64,000 bases of DNA, taken from contig CAYFQB010000083.1 in NCBI GenBank assembly GCA_964345225.1, forward strand, positions 1 to 64,000. Reading direction: 5' to 3'. Below the pieces are notes generated by a model, which saw nothing but the letters and a program-made list of their open reading frames with translations, was not told where the DNA came from and searched no databases. The stretch's first letter is position 1. Every line of letters starts with the position of its first letter. A program made the position numbers and the translations under genes. This document shows, in pieces, positions 54,149 to 63,614 of the stretch. This stretch comes from CAYFQB01 sp964345225 (GTDB lineage: Bacteria > Nitrospirota > Thermodesulfovibrionia > Thermodesulfovibrionales > UBA6898).

Positions 54149-55153
54149 TTGGAAAAACTCAAGAAAAAACTTTTGCTTTCTCTGTTTCTAATAGTTCTTA
54201 TAATCTCTTTTGGTACAGTTGGATATATGATAATAGAGGGATGGGGTATACTCGATTCCATCTATATGACCATTATAACCCTCTCAAGCGTAGGCTTTAA
54301 AGAAGTCCATGACGTATCTTTAAATGGTAAATTATTTACAATTATTCTTATAATAGGCGGTGTAGGCACAGTGGCCTATACACTTAGTTCAGGCGCAAAA
54401 ATAATACTGGAAGGCGAACTGCAAGAAATATTCGGGAGGAAGAAATTGGAAAAAAAGATCAAGGAATTAAATAATCACTATATTGTTTGTGGTTACGGAA
54501 GGATGGGCAAAATAATATGCAAGGAATTGAAAAGCAATAATCAAAATTTAGTGATTGTTGAAAAAGAGCCTAATATCACAGAAGTAAGAGAAGACCTTCT
54601 TATATACAAAGGTGATGCCACAGATGATGAAACACTGAAAGAACTGGGAATAAAAAAAGCTAAAGGCCTGATAACCGTCCTACCCACGGATGCCGAAAAC
54701 CTTTATGTTGTTCTGAGCGCCAAAGGAATAAATCCTGGCCTTTTAATAGTTGCAAGGGCAGGTGAAGAAGGTTCAGAACAAAAACTTCTAAGGGCAGGTG
54801 CTGATAAAGTTGTCTCGCCTTACCATATCGGTGGCCTCAGGATAGCTCATAAAGTATTAAAACCTGCAGTTGTAGATTTCATCGAATTTGCTACAAAGAG
54901 TGGCAATATAGACCTCCAGATGGAGGAAATATATGTTCATCCTGACTCCAAATTGGCAGGACTAAGAATGGATGAATTAGGTATAGGCAGAGATTTAGGC
55001 GTTTTAATTGTTGCAATCAAGATGGCTTCAGGTGAGTTGAAATTCATACCAACATTCCGCGATACAATAAACGCCGGTGATACATTGATAGCGTTAGGTG
55101 AAATTCCGAAGTTAAAAATACTCGAAGACATGGCAAAGGCTCAAAAGCAATAA
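54149..55153 (+). CDS. TrkA-domain potassium channel with non-canonical filter
   Basis: Two membrane helices (about residues 9-28 and 63-79) flank a pore loop (about 36-52), followed by an RCK/TrkA-N domain with the NAD motif YIVCGYGRMGKIICKEL (about 109-125) and a TrkA-C domain (from about 245). This is the MthK-like architecture. The filter reads TLSSVGFKE rather than TVGYGD: the second glycine is replaced by Lys and the first position is Ser. The start is TTG 54149 with a weak site; no in-frame ATG lies before the first helix. Confidence 0.85.
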   Translation: MEKLKKKLLLSLFLIVLIISFGTVGYMIIEGWGILDSIYMTIITLSSVGFKEVHDVSLNGKLFTIILIIGGVGTVAYTLSSGAKIILEGELQEIFGRKKLEKKIKELNNHYIVCGYGRMGKIICKELKSNNQNLVIVEKEPNITEVREDLLIYKGDATDDETLKELGIKKAKGLITVLPTDAENLYVVLSAKGINPGLLIVARAGEEGSEQKLLRAGADKVVSPYHIGGLRIAHKVLKPAVVDFIEFATKSGNIDLQMEEIYVHPDSKLAGLRMDELGIGRDLGVLIVAIKMASGELKFIPTFRDTINAGDTLIALGEIPKLKILEDMAKAQKQ

Positions 55154-55188
55154 CTAAGGTTATAAAAGGTTTTTGACAAAAACCCTCC

Positions 55189-55773
55189 TCAAATACACCG
55201 AATGACACGCCTGTCAGTAATAATAACGTGAATTTTGATATCATGTGGCTCGGCCGGTATTGAATCAACAATCTGTTCTTCATATGCAGGGGCAATTACA
55301 GGTATACTCTTTTTTAAACCTGACAGCAATATATCGTAATATCCTGCACCATATCCAATCCTGTTACCGGATATATCAAAACCTGCACCTGGAATTATTA
55401 TGATATCAACGTTATTGATACTAAACTTTCTTTCTTCTGTATTAACAACAGGTTCAGGGATTCCCATATATCCGGGAGATAATTCATCAATGCCCTTTAT
55501 TTCGTAAAGTAAAAGCGTATGTTTTTCTCTGTCAACTTTGGGGAGTAATACGATTTTGCTATCGAGAAGAGATCTTTTTATCATGTCAATTGTGTCAACT
55601 TCTGTTCTGAAAGAAGCAAAGTAAAATATAACATTTGCACTTTTAAACTCATCAAGAGCAGCAAGCCGCTCCTGTATCAATCTGTTTTTTACTCTCCTGA
55701 CTTCAGATGGAATCCTGTCCCTCCTTCTGAGCAACTCCCTTCTTATGGAATCTTTAAATACCTTATCCAGCAT
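55189..55773 (-). CDS. 5-formyltetrahydrofolate cyclo-ligase
   Basis: This enzyme converts 5-formyl-THF to methenyl-THF with ATP and so rescues a dead-end folate. The 194-residue protein has the N-terminal basic segment LRRRDRIPSEVRRVKNRLI, the central segment YFASFRTEVDT, and the C-terminal signature IIPGAGFDISGNRIGYGAGYYD, which holds the ATP site. Its start overlaps the end of cooC copy 2 by 11 bases. Length is typical. Confidence 0.93.
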   Translation of the reverse strand: MLDKVFKDSIRRELLRRRDRIPSEVRRVKNRLIQERLAALDEFKSANVIFYFASFRTEVDTIDMIKRSLLDSKIVLLPKVDREKHTLLLYEIKGIDELSPGYMGIPEPVVNTEERKFSINNVDIIIIPGAGFDISGNRIGYGAGYYDILLSGLKKSIPVIAPAYEEQIVDSIPAEPHDIKIHVIITDRRVIRCI

Positions 55774-56545
55774 CCAGGACTTTCTCTATTGCGACCTTGA
55801 TATTTCTAACCTCATCAACTGTTTGCGGTGAATAACTGTAAGGCGAAATACCTTTTATGTCAGCTTCCACAATCGCATCACTGAATGTTATATGTCCTAT
55901 AAGTTCCATATCGCCTATCACATTTCTTATGAAATTGAGGTCTTCCTCAGTGCGAACCTTATTTGCAACAACAAATACTTTTTTAACACCTAGTTCTCCT
56001 GCCATTTCCCTAACTAAACTCGCTGTCTGTATGCTTCTCTGGCCTGGCTCAACCACTACAATAAATGCATCAACAGATCCCGCAGTACCCCTTGTCAGAT
56101 GTTCTATTCCAGCCTCCATATCAACTATAACAACTTCATCCCTCTCTACAACCAGATGTTTAAGCAGTCTTCTCAGGAGCACATTCTCAGGACAGTAGCA
56201 TCCTGACAAAGCAGCCTTTGATTTTCCCATCACAAGAAGCGTTATCCCGTTCAATTTATATCCGAGACCCTCGGGCAAGTCATCCACCTTTGGATTAAGC
56301 TTGAAAATTCCGCCCATGCTTCCGGGTTTTGCACCGGTCCGCTCTTCAATCAATTCGCCAAGCTCGGCAATAGGTCTTATTTTATTAGATTCCTCTCTCG
56401 AGATACCCAGGGCTGATGCAAGATTCGCATCAGGGTCTGCATCTACCGAGATAACATTTTTCCCATATGAAGCAAAAAGATAGCTCAGTATCGAAGACAG
56501 TGTTGTCTTGCCTACCCCACCCTTCCCTGTAACTGCAATCTTCAT
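55763..56545 (-). CDS. cooC: CooC-type nickel-insertion ATPase, copy 2
   Basis: The 260-residue protein has the deviant Walker A KGGVGKTTLSSI (about residues 8-19), DADPDANLASALG, and the dimer-interface metal motif GCYCPENV (about residue 113), plus GSVDAFIVVVEPG with the family Switch region. It should help load nickel into CO dehydrogenase/acetyl-CoA synthase, as for copy 1. Translation is coupled with the cyclo-ligase gene, which overlaps its 3' end; folate and nickel maturation genes are thus on one message. Confidence 0.9.
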   Translation of the reverse strand: MKIAVTGKGGVGKTTLSSILSYLFASYGKNVISVDADPDANLASALGISREESNKIRPIAELGELIEERTGAKPGSMGGIFKLNPKVDDLPEGLGYKLNGITLLVMGKSKAALSGCYCPENVLLRRLLKHLVVERDEVVIVDMEAGIEHLTRGTAGSVDAFIVVVEPGQRSIQTASLVREMAGELGVKKVFVVANKVRTEEDLNFIRNVIGDMELIGHITFSDAIVEADIKGISPYSYSPQTVDEVRNIKVAIEKVLDAG

Positions 56546-56630
56546 TTTGAAATCTTATCATTATACTCAATTTTCTGTCAAAGGCAGATTTGTTTGATTT
56601 TTCAATAAGTTATACGTTATTATTCAATTT

Positions 56631-57833
56631 ATGGAGATGAAAAAACTTTTTGATGAATCAACGCGCTATCTGATGAACACATATAATAGATTCCCTACAG
56701 TACTTAGAAAAGGACGCGGTATGAAGGTATGGGGTGTTGACGGGAAAGAATATCTTGACTTTGTCGGAGGCGTAGCTGTTAACTGCCTTGGGCACTGTCA
56801 TCCCAAGGTAGTCATAGCAATACAAAAACAGGCCCAGCGTCTTCTTCATGTCTCAAATTATTATCATATAGAGCCCCAGATTAAACTCGCAAAGTTGCTT
56901 GTACAAAACTCTTTTGCTGATAAAGTATTTTTCTGCAACTCTGGCGCAGAGGCAAACGAGGCTGCCATTAAACTCGCACGGAGATATTATAAAGAAGAAG
57001 TGGCAAGGCAAAATAAATTCGAGATTATAACATCTGTTAACTCATTTCATGGTAGAACACTTGCTACACTCAGCGCCTCGGGGCAGGAAAAATTCAAGTC
57101 TGGATTTGAACCTCTTTTACCTGGATTCAAACATGTAGAATTCAATAATATAGATGCATTGGAAGAAGCGATTACCAAAGATACATGCGCAATAATGCTT
57201 GAACCTATACAGGGAGAAGGCGGAGTTAAAATGCCTGACACTTATTATCTAAGTGATGTCAGGGAAATATGTGACAGGCATGGCATCCTGCTTATTCTGG
57301 ACGAAGTGCAGACTGGTATGGGCCGTACAGGGAAATTATTTGCATACGAACACTATGGTATTGTCCCCGATATTATGACTATTGCAAAGGGTCTTGGCGG
57401 AGGTGTGCCAATAGGTGCAATGCTTGCAACAGATAAGATTGCATCCGCTTTTCAGCCTGCAACTCACGGTTCAACATTCGGCGGCAACCCACTTGTATGC
57501 TATGTTGCTGTCGCAACAATCGATGTCCTTCTTGAAGACGATTTCATCTTAGACCAGTGCCGGAGAATGGGTGATTATTTCAAAAAGAGACTGGAAGAAT
57601 TGAAAAAGGAATTTTCTAGCATAATTGCGGATATACGTGGTAAGGGGCTTTTGATAGGACTGGAGTTAACACGCGACGGTGAACCTGTAGTAAAAGCCTG
57701 CTTTGAAAGGAATATACTTATTAACTGTACTGCTGGTAATATATTGAGGTTTATGCCGCCACTTATTATTACTGAAAAGGAGATAGACCATTTAATAGAT
57801 ATACTTGAACAGGTCTTTGACCGTTTATCTTAG
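56631..57833 (+). CDS. argD: Acetylornithine aminotransferase
   Basis: ArgD transfers an amino group between glutamate and N-acetylglutamate semialdehyde, using PLP. The 400-residue class III aminotransferase shows VGGVAVNCLGHCHPKVV near the start, FFCNSGAEANEAAIKLARRYY, the LILDEVQTGMGRTGKLF block, and the PLP Lys in IAKGLGGGVPIGAML. Length is standard. argF follows after nine bases, so this is an argDF unit separate from argCJ. Confidence 0.96.
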   Translation: MEMKKLFDESTRYLMNTYNRFPTVLRKGRGMKVWGVDGKEYLDFVGGVAVNCLGHCHPKVVIAIQKQAQRLLHVSNYYHIEPQIKLAKLLVQNSFADKVFFCNSGAEANEAAIKLARRYYKEEVARQNKFEIITSVNSFHGRTLATLSASGQEKFKSGFEPLLPGFKHVEFNNIDALEEAITKDTCAIMLEPIQGEGGVKMPDTYYLSDVREICDRHGILLILDEVQTGMGRTGKLFAYEHYGIVPDIMTIAKGLGGGVPIGAMLATDKIASAFQPATHGSTFGGNPLVCYVAVATIDVLLEDDFILDQCRRMGDYFKKRLEELKKEFSSIIADIRGKGLLIGLELTRDGEPVVKACFERNILINCTAGNILRFMPPLIITEKEIDHLIDILEQVFDRLS

Positions 57834-57842
57834 AGGCGAAAA

Positions 57843-58748
57843 ATGAAAAAAGATTTTCTTTCATTAATGGATTTAACGTCTGATGAAATAATATCCCTCA
57901 TCAAAAGGGCTGTCCACCTTAAGGCAGGCAAAGATGCAAACGTATGTCCATTATTAGGAAAGAATATCGGGTTACTTTTTGAAAAACCATCAACCCGCAC
58001 ACGTGTCTCTTTCGAAGCAGGCATATACCAGCTTGGTGGCAATACCATCTATTTAAATCCCTCAGAACTGCAACTCGGAAGGGGAGAGATAATGTCCGAT
58101 ACAGCAAAAACATTATCTCGTTATCTGAACGGGATAGTAATACGGACATTTGGCCATTCAACCCTTGAAGAATTCTCATCCAATTCAACCATACCTGTAA
58201 TTAACGGGCTTACTGATAAACATCATCCCTGCCAGGTACTGGCTGATTTAATGACCATGTTCGAAAAGAATGAACGGATCAGCGGACTGAAAGTCGCCTT
58301 TATAGGTGACGGTAACAATGTATGCAACTCGCTGATCGAAGCTGCATCACTCATGGAATTCAACCTTACAGTTGCCTGTCCCGAGGGTTTTGAGCCTGAT
58401 GCTGAAATCCTCGAAAATGCAAGGGCATCTGCTAAAAGCGAAATCATAATACTTGGTAATCCAAGGGAAGCTGCGGGTATGGCGGATGTTGTCTATACAG
58501 ATGTCTGGGTAAGTATGGGGCAGGAAAAACAGGCTGATGAGAAGAAAAAGAAATTTAAGGATTATCAGGTGAATTCAAAACTGCTGTCATATTCAAAAAA
58601 AGATGTAATTGTACTTCACTGCCTCCCGGCCCATCGCGGGGAAGAAATTACAGATGATGTTATGGATGGAGCACAGAGTGTTGTTTTTGATCAGGCTGAA
58701 AACCGATTACATACTCAAAAGGCTCTCCTTGAGGTTTTAATAAAATAA
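57843..58748 (+). CDS. argF: Ornithine carbamoyltransferase
   Basis: ArgF makes citrulline from ornithine and carbamoyl phosphate. The 301-residue protein has the carbamoyl-phosphate motif FEKPSTRTRVSFEAG, the HPCQ motif and the ornithine/active-site HCLPAHRGEE segment. The GDGNNVCNSL loop is also typical. It shares a message with argD. argG and argH are not in the window. Confidence 0.97.
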   Translation: MKKDFLSLMDLTSDEIISLIKRAVHLKAGKDANVCPLLGKNIGLLFEKPSTRTRVSFEAGIYQLGGNTIYLNPSELQLGRGEIMSDTAKTLSRYLNGIVIRTFGHSTLEEFSSNSTIPVINGLTDKHHPCQVLADLMTMFEKNERISGLKVAFIGDGNNVCNSLIEAASLMEFNLTVACPEGFEPDAEILENARASAKSEIIILGNPREAAGMADVVYTDVWVSMGQEKQADEKKKKFKDYQVNSKLLSYSKKDVIVLHCLPAHRGEEITDDVMDGAQSVVFDQAENRLHTQKALLEVLIK

Positions 58749-58784
58749 AAAAGGATCACTTGAAATCTGTTATAATCTGCGCTG

Positions 58785-60440
58785 ATGGATAAGACACTTT
58801 CAGTAATACCTCTTGGCGGAGTTGAGGAAATCGGCCTGAATATGACCGTCATGCAATATGAAAACGACATGATTGTCATTGATGCCGGTCTTATGTTCCC
58901 TGAAGAAGACATGCTGGGGGTTGACTTTGTTATCCCCAACTTCAACTATGTGATAGAAAATAGAGACAAAGTAAGGGGAATTATCCTTACACACGGCCAT
59001 GAAGATCATACAGGCGCCTTACCATTTCTACTAAAAGAGATAAATGTCCCTGTCTATGGAACCCCGCTGACACTCGGAATAGTAAAAGAAAAACTAACCG
59101 AACATAAACTGGACTACATTGAGCTTGTTCCAATAAAGCCTCGAGAGGTCATAAATCTCGGTGCCTTTGATATAGAATTCATAAGAGTAACACACAGCAT
59201 AGTCGACGGAGTTGGATTTGGTATAAAAACACCTGTAGGACTTGTTGTACATACTGGAGACTTCAAACTTGACCCTACACCTGTTGACGGACAGTTAATG
59301 GATTTCCACAGATTTTCTGAATATGGCGAAAAAGGCACAGTACTTCTCCTGTCAGACAGCACCAATTCAGAAAAAGGTGGTTTTACTTTTTCCGAGAAGG
59401 AGGTTCGCAGGTCTTTTGAAGATATATTCTCAGAGGCAAAAGGTAGAATAATCATAGCAACATTTGCATCTAATATACACAGGATACAACAGGTGATTGA
59501 TGTTGCATGCATGTTCGGAAGAAAGGTCATACTTTCAGGCAAGAGCATTATCTCGAATGCAAAGATTGCACTTGATCTCGGTTACCTTAAAATCCCTCAA
59601 AATACATGGCTGAAGCTCGAGGACCTGAAAAATCTCAGGGACGATGAGATTGTTATTATAACCACTGGAAGCCAGGGCGAGCCTATGAGCGTGCTTTCGA
59701 GAATAGCAACAGACGAGCATAAAACAATCAAGATAAAAGAAGATGACATCGTAATCCTGTCTGCCAAGATGATCCCGGGCAACGAAATCTCTATTGGCAG
59801 GATTATTAATCACCTTTTCAGGCGAGGTGCTAATGTAATATACGAAAAGGTCTCGGAAATCCATGTATCAGGACATGCTTCAAAAGAAGAACTTAAACTC
59901 ATGCTTAACCTCATAAGACCGAAATATTTTATGCCGATTCACGGAGAACACAGGCACAAGATTTACCACTCAAGGCTTGCAGAAAAAACCGGTATCCCGA
60001 GGTCAAACATATTCATACTTGAAAATGGGGAGATTTTAGAAATAACAGAAAAAACCGCACAGAAGAGCGGCAAGGTTACATCAGGCAGAATATTCGTGGA
60101 TGGTAAGGGCGTCGGTGATGTTCAGGATATGGTCTTAAGAGACAGGAGAAGGCTTGCACATGACGGTATTCTACTCATAATAATTGCTATAGAAAAACTT
60201 ACAGGTGATATTGTTTCAGGACCTGATATCATTTCAAGGGGTTTTATCTTCGAGGATGTATCACAGGAGATACTCAATGAACTCAAGGTGCTGGTTTATG
60301 ATACCGTGAAAGAACTTGACAGTGAAATCATCTCTGATAAATCACTACTCCAGGCAAAGATAAGAAGCATACTGAAAAAATACCTGAGGAACAAAATGGA
60401 CAGAAAGCCTATGATAATGCCGATTATATTTGAGGTATAG
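58785..60440 (+). CDS. rnj: Ribonuclease J
   Basis: RNase J is a metallo-beta-lactamase-fold RNase with 5'-exo and endo activity, used in mRNA decay and rRNA processing. The 551-residue protein has the zinc motif THGHEDHTGALPF (HxHxDH), VHTGDFKLDPTP, the beta-CASP motifs (ATFASNIHR), IHVSGHAS and the motif C His in MPIHGEHRH. Length is normal. It stands 36 bases after argF, in the same direction. An ATG is used at 58785 with no clear ribosome site. Confidence 0.96.
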   Translation: MDKTLSVIPLGGVEEIGLNMTVMQYENDMIVIDAGLMFPEEDMLGVDFVIPNFNYVIENRDKVRGIILTHGHEDHTGALPFLLKEINVPVYGTPLTLGIVKEKLTEHKLDYIELVPIKPREVINLGAFDIEFIRVTHSIVDGVGFGIKTPVGLVVHTGDFKLDPTPVDGQLMDFHRFSEYGEKGTVLLLSDSTNSEKGGFTFSEKEVRRSFEDIFSEAKGRIIIATFASNIHRIQQVIDVACMFGRKVILSGKSIISNAKIALDLGYLKIPQNTWLKLEDLKNLRDDEIVIITTGSQGEPMSVLSRIATDEHKTIKIKEDDIVILSAKMIPGNEISIGRIINHLFRRGANVIYEKVSEIHVSGHASKEELKLMLNLIRPKYFMPIHGEHRHKIYHSRLAEKTGIPRSNIFILENGEILEITEKTAQKSGKVTSGRIFVDGKGVGDVQDMVLRDRRRLAHDGILLIIIAIEKLTGDIVSGPDIISRGFIFEDVSQEILNELKVLVYDTVKELDSEIISDKSLLQAKIRSILKKYLRNKMDRKPMIMPIIFEV

Positions 60441-60780
60441 ACAGCTTTATAGTATAAGGCCCATCTACCGTCTGGTACAGGGCAGGATGCATCCTTCGAC
60501 AGGGACCTCGAGTGAGTCTCGGTCGAACTCCTCAGGACAAAAAAAGTAGGAAGTAAGCAGTAGGCAGTAGGCAGAAAACAGAAAAGAAAGCATAAAAATT
60601 TATCGTAAAAAAGCCGAAAGACTTAACCGACACACAAAACGGGCTTCATTACCGTTACCGTAAGACGTAACCTTTTAGCTCTCAAGGAGCAAAAAATAGC
60701 AAGTGGGAAGTAGGCAGTATGTAGTAAATGAAAAACAACAGCTACAGATACTTTAAATCCAAATCTGTTATAATTCTCTA
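60441..60780 (+). repeat. Composite intergenic repeat region 9
   Basis: No gene is visible. CCTTCGACAGGGACCTCGAG, GTCTCGGTCGAACTCC and TCAGGACAA are a divergent copy of the common CTTCGACAGGCTCAGGACA word. Then come AGTAGGAAGTAAGCAGTAGG, AAAACGGGCTTCATTACCG, GTAAGACGTAACCTTTTAGC, and AGTGGGAAGTAGGCAGTATG, the reverse orientation of the region 2 series. Confidence 0.75.
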
Positions 60781-61548
60781 ATGTTAGAGGCGATAATACT
60801 CGGTATTGTCCAGGGGCTGACAGAATTTTTTCCTATCAGCAGTACTGCACATTTAATATTATTCCCATGGTTTTTCAACTGGAGCGGTGATATTGACACA
60901 CTTACATTTGACATAGCCCTCCATGCAGGCACGCTGATTGCTGTAATTCTGTATTTCTGGAAAGACTGGATTGATATTATACTACGAAAACGCAGACTCC
61001 TTGGACTTATAGTCATTGCTTCAATACCAGCTGGAATTGCCGGTTTATTGCTTAATGATATAGTAGAAAAAAGCCTGAGAAGTCCTTATATTATAACTAT
61101 ATCTCTCATTATTATCGGCATATTAATGTTGGCCTCTGAAAAGATGTATAAACACAAACATATTACTGAAATCAATCTTTATGATGCAATCGTAATAGGA
61201 TTTTTACAGGCAGTTGCTTTAATACCAGGCGTTTCACGTTCCGGGATAACCATCTCCGGAGGGCTGTTAAGGGGACTTGAACGCGAGGAATCTGCAAGAT
61301 TTTCCTTTCTCCTCTCCACGCCCATAATTGCTGGGGCAACAGCACTGCATGCAAAAAAACTTTTTGATGGGGCTGCTGAGTACAACCTTAATCTTTTTAC
61401 AGCCGGACTTCTGGTATCTGCTATATCAGGTTTTGTTGCAATTAAGTTTCTCCTTAATTTTTTCAAAAAAAATCCTTTAAATATATTTGCCTATTACAGG
61501 TTTGCACTGGCACTTGTTATAATTATAGGAATATGGCTGAAAGGTTAA
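60781..61548 (+). CDS. uppP: Undecaprenyl-diphosphatase
   Basis: UppP (BacA) recycles undecaprenyl diphosphate to the monophosphate, the lipid carrier for cell-wall synthesis. The 255-residue membrane protein has both catalytic motifs, QGLTEFFPISSTAHLIL (Glu and SSTAH) and PGVSRSGITISGGLLRG. About eight membrane segments are present. Its end overlaps ftsK by 16 bases, so the two are coupled. Length is near the short end of the family. Confidence 0.96.
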   Translation: MLEAIILGIVQGLTEFFPISSTAHLILFPWFFNWSGDIDTLTFDIALHAGTLIAVILYFWKDWIDIILRKRRLLGLIVIASIPAGIAGLLLNDIVEKSLRSPYIITISLIIIGILMLASEKMYKHKHITEINLYDAIVIGFLQAVALIPGVSRSGITISGGLLRGLEREESARFSFLLSTPIIAGATALHAKKLFDGAAEYNLNLFTAGLLVSAISGFVAIKFLLNFFKKNPLNIFAYYRFALALVIIIGIWLKG

Positions 61549-63614
61549 AAAGAACAAAACAGGAAATCCTCGGGGTTATATCAGTACTTGGAAGCCTTTA
61601 TCTGGGCCTGAGCCTTTACAGTTACTCAAAATGGGACCCGTCTCTCTTTACCTTTACAAGGACAGCAGCTAAAAACTATGGAGGCGTAGTAGGAGCGTAT
61701 ATTTCCGACTTTATAATTACGATTATCGGTCTCTCATCATTCGCACTGCCAATCTTTTTATTTGCTTATGGATTAAGAAGGATTCTTGGCAAAAAAGGAC
61801 AAAAAACTTATCTTTTTGGCACAATATCATTTATTTTCTTTGGTTCTTTAATGGCATCTCTTTTACTGTCAACATTTAACCTGACCGCTGAAAACAATCC
61901 TGGCGGAATCATAGGAATGTATATCTCAAATTTCCTTAAAAAATATATTTCTCTTTTAGGTGCATATATCTTTTCACTATCAGGGTTTCTTTCCTCATTA
62001 ATTCTTCTGAGTCCTGTACCTGTAACTTCACTATCTAAAAAAAGAAAAACTCTGAAATCTTCAATAAAACAGAAAAAACCTGAAAAGGCAGTAATTGAAG
62101 AAGAAATCCTGATACGCGAACCTGAAAAAGCTGTTGTCGACCATGTTCCGTCAGAACCTGAACCAGCACCAGAACCCGAACCTGTACCAACAACACGCGC
62201 CTCGCGAAAATCAGTAACTAGAGCAGGTTATGAGTTTCCATCTGTGGAACTTCTAACCTCGTATGACTCCTCTTCAATAAGACCCTCAAAGGAAGAACTT
62301 CTTTCAAATTCTGCTCTTCTTGAAAACAAGCTCAGTGATTTTGATGTCGAGGGCAAAATCACCCATGTACATCCAGGCCCTGTTGTTACAATGTATGAAT
62401 TTGAGCCTGCTCCCGGAGTAAAGATTAACAGGGTTGTATCTTTATCAGATGACCTTGCCCTTGTACTGAAGGCTCAGAGTATGAGGGTCTCACCGATTCT
62501 GGGAAAGGCCACCATAGGCATAGAGGTTCCTAACAAACAGAGAGAGCTTGTATCGCTGAGAGAGATTATTTCATCGGAAAATTTCAAGAAGAGCCAATCA
62601 AAACTTACTGTCGCTCTGGGGAAAGATATTTTTGGTAATCCGGTGGTTGCAGACCTGTCAAAGATGCCCCACCTCCTTGTTGCCGGTTCAACAGGTGCCG
62701 GAAAGAGTGTATCTATTAATTCAATGATAATGAGCATACTGTACAAAGCCTCTCCCAAGGAGGTGAAGATGCTGATGATCGATCCAAAACTCCTTGAACT
62801 TACACTATATGAGGATATTCCTCACCTTATCTCACCGGTAATAACAAATCCTAAATATGCCTCAGAGGCATTAAGGAAGATGGTTTTTGAAATGGAGCGA
62901 AGATACAGGCTTTTAGCTGAAAAAAGTGCCCGAAACATAGAAAGCTTTAACAGGCAGGTTCATGAAGAAGAACAGATTCCATATATTGTCATATATATCG
63001 ATGAACTTGCTGATCTGATGTTCGCCTCAGCCAATGAGGTTGAAGATTCGATAGCCAGGCTTGCCCAGATGGCGAGGGCAGCCGGAATACATCTTGTTAT
63101 TGCAACCCAGAGGCCTTCTGTAGACGTTATCACAGGAGTAATAAAGGCCAATTTTTCAGCAAGAATCTCTTTCCAGGTCTTTTCCAAAATCGATTCAAGG
63201 ACAATACTCGATTCTCAAGGTGCAGAACAATTACTCGGCAAAGGTGATATGCTTTTAATGCTGCCGGGTTCAAAGATAATGCGTGTTCACGGGGCATTAA
63301 TCACAGAAGATGATATAAGGGCGGTAACCGACTTCATTAAATTACAGTCAATTCCTGACTATTCGATATTCGAAAATATGCAGACAGAGGAACCTTCTAC
63401 TGAAGACCTATCTGGAGAAAGGGATGAAATGTATTATAAGGCAATCGATTATGCAGAGTCTGTCGGTGAGATATCCATATCTTCTCTACAGAGGAGGTTT
63501 AAGATCGGGTATAACAGGGCAGCAAAAATAATGGAGATTATGGAATACGACGGGCTTGTAGGCCCGCCGAAAGGTGCAGGCAAACCAAGAGATTTTATCA
63601 GGAGACACCGTTGA
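61533..63614 (+). CDS. ftsK: DNA translocase FtsK
   Basis: FtsK pumps DNA at the septum and activates XerCD recombination at dif. The 693-residue protein has four N-terminal membrane helices (about residues 12-165), a short Pro/Glu linker (EPEPAPEPEPVP), the RecA-like motor with Walker A AGSTGAGKSVSINSM and Walker B VIYIDELADLM, and the C-terminal gamma winged helix (SSLQRRFKIGYNRAAKIMEI) that reads KOPS. The linker is short, as in SpoIIIE-like forms. It overlaps uppP upstream and lolA downstream (TTGA). Confidence 0.97.
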   Translation: MAERLKRTKQEILGVISVLGSLYLGLSLYSYSKWDPSLFTFTRTAAKNYGGVVGAYISDFIITIIGLSSFALPIFLFAYGLRRILGKKGQKTYLFGTISFIFFGSLMASLLLSTFNLTAENNPGGIIGMYISNFLKKYISLLGAYIFSLSGFLSSLILLSPVPVTSLSKKRKTLKSSIKQKKPEKAVIEEEILIREPEKAVVDHVPSEPEPAPEPEPVPTTRASRKSVTRAGYEFPSVELLTSYDSSSIRPSKEELLSNSALLENKLSDFDVEGKITHVHPGPVVTMYEFEPAPGVKINRVVSLSDDLALVLKAQSMRVSPILGKATIGIEVPNKQRELVSLREIISSENFKKSQSKLTVALGKDIFGNPVVADLSKMPHLLVAGSTGAGKSVSINSMIMSILYKASPKEVKMLMIDPKLLELTLYEDIPHLISPVITNPKYASEALRKMVFEMERRYRLLAEKSARNIESFNRQVHEEEQIPYIVIYIDELADLMFASANEVEDSIARLAQMARAAGIHLVIATQRPSVDVITGVIKANFSARISFQVFSKIDSRTILDSQGAEQLLGKGDMLLMLPGSKIMRVHGALITEDDIRAVTDFIKLQSIPDYSIFENMQTEEPSTEDLSGERDEMYYKAIDYAESVGEISISSLQRRFKIGYNRAAKIMEIMEYDGLVGPPKGAGKPRDFIRRHR

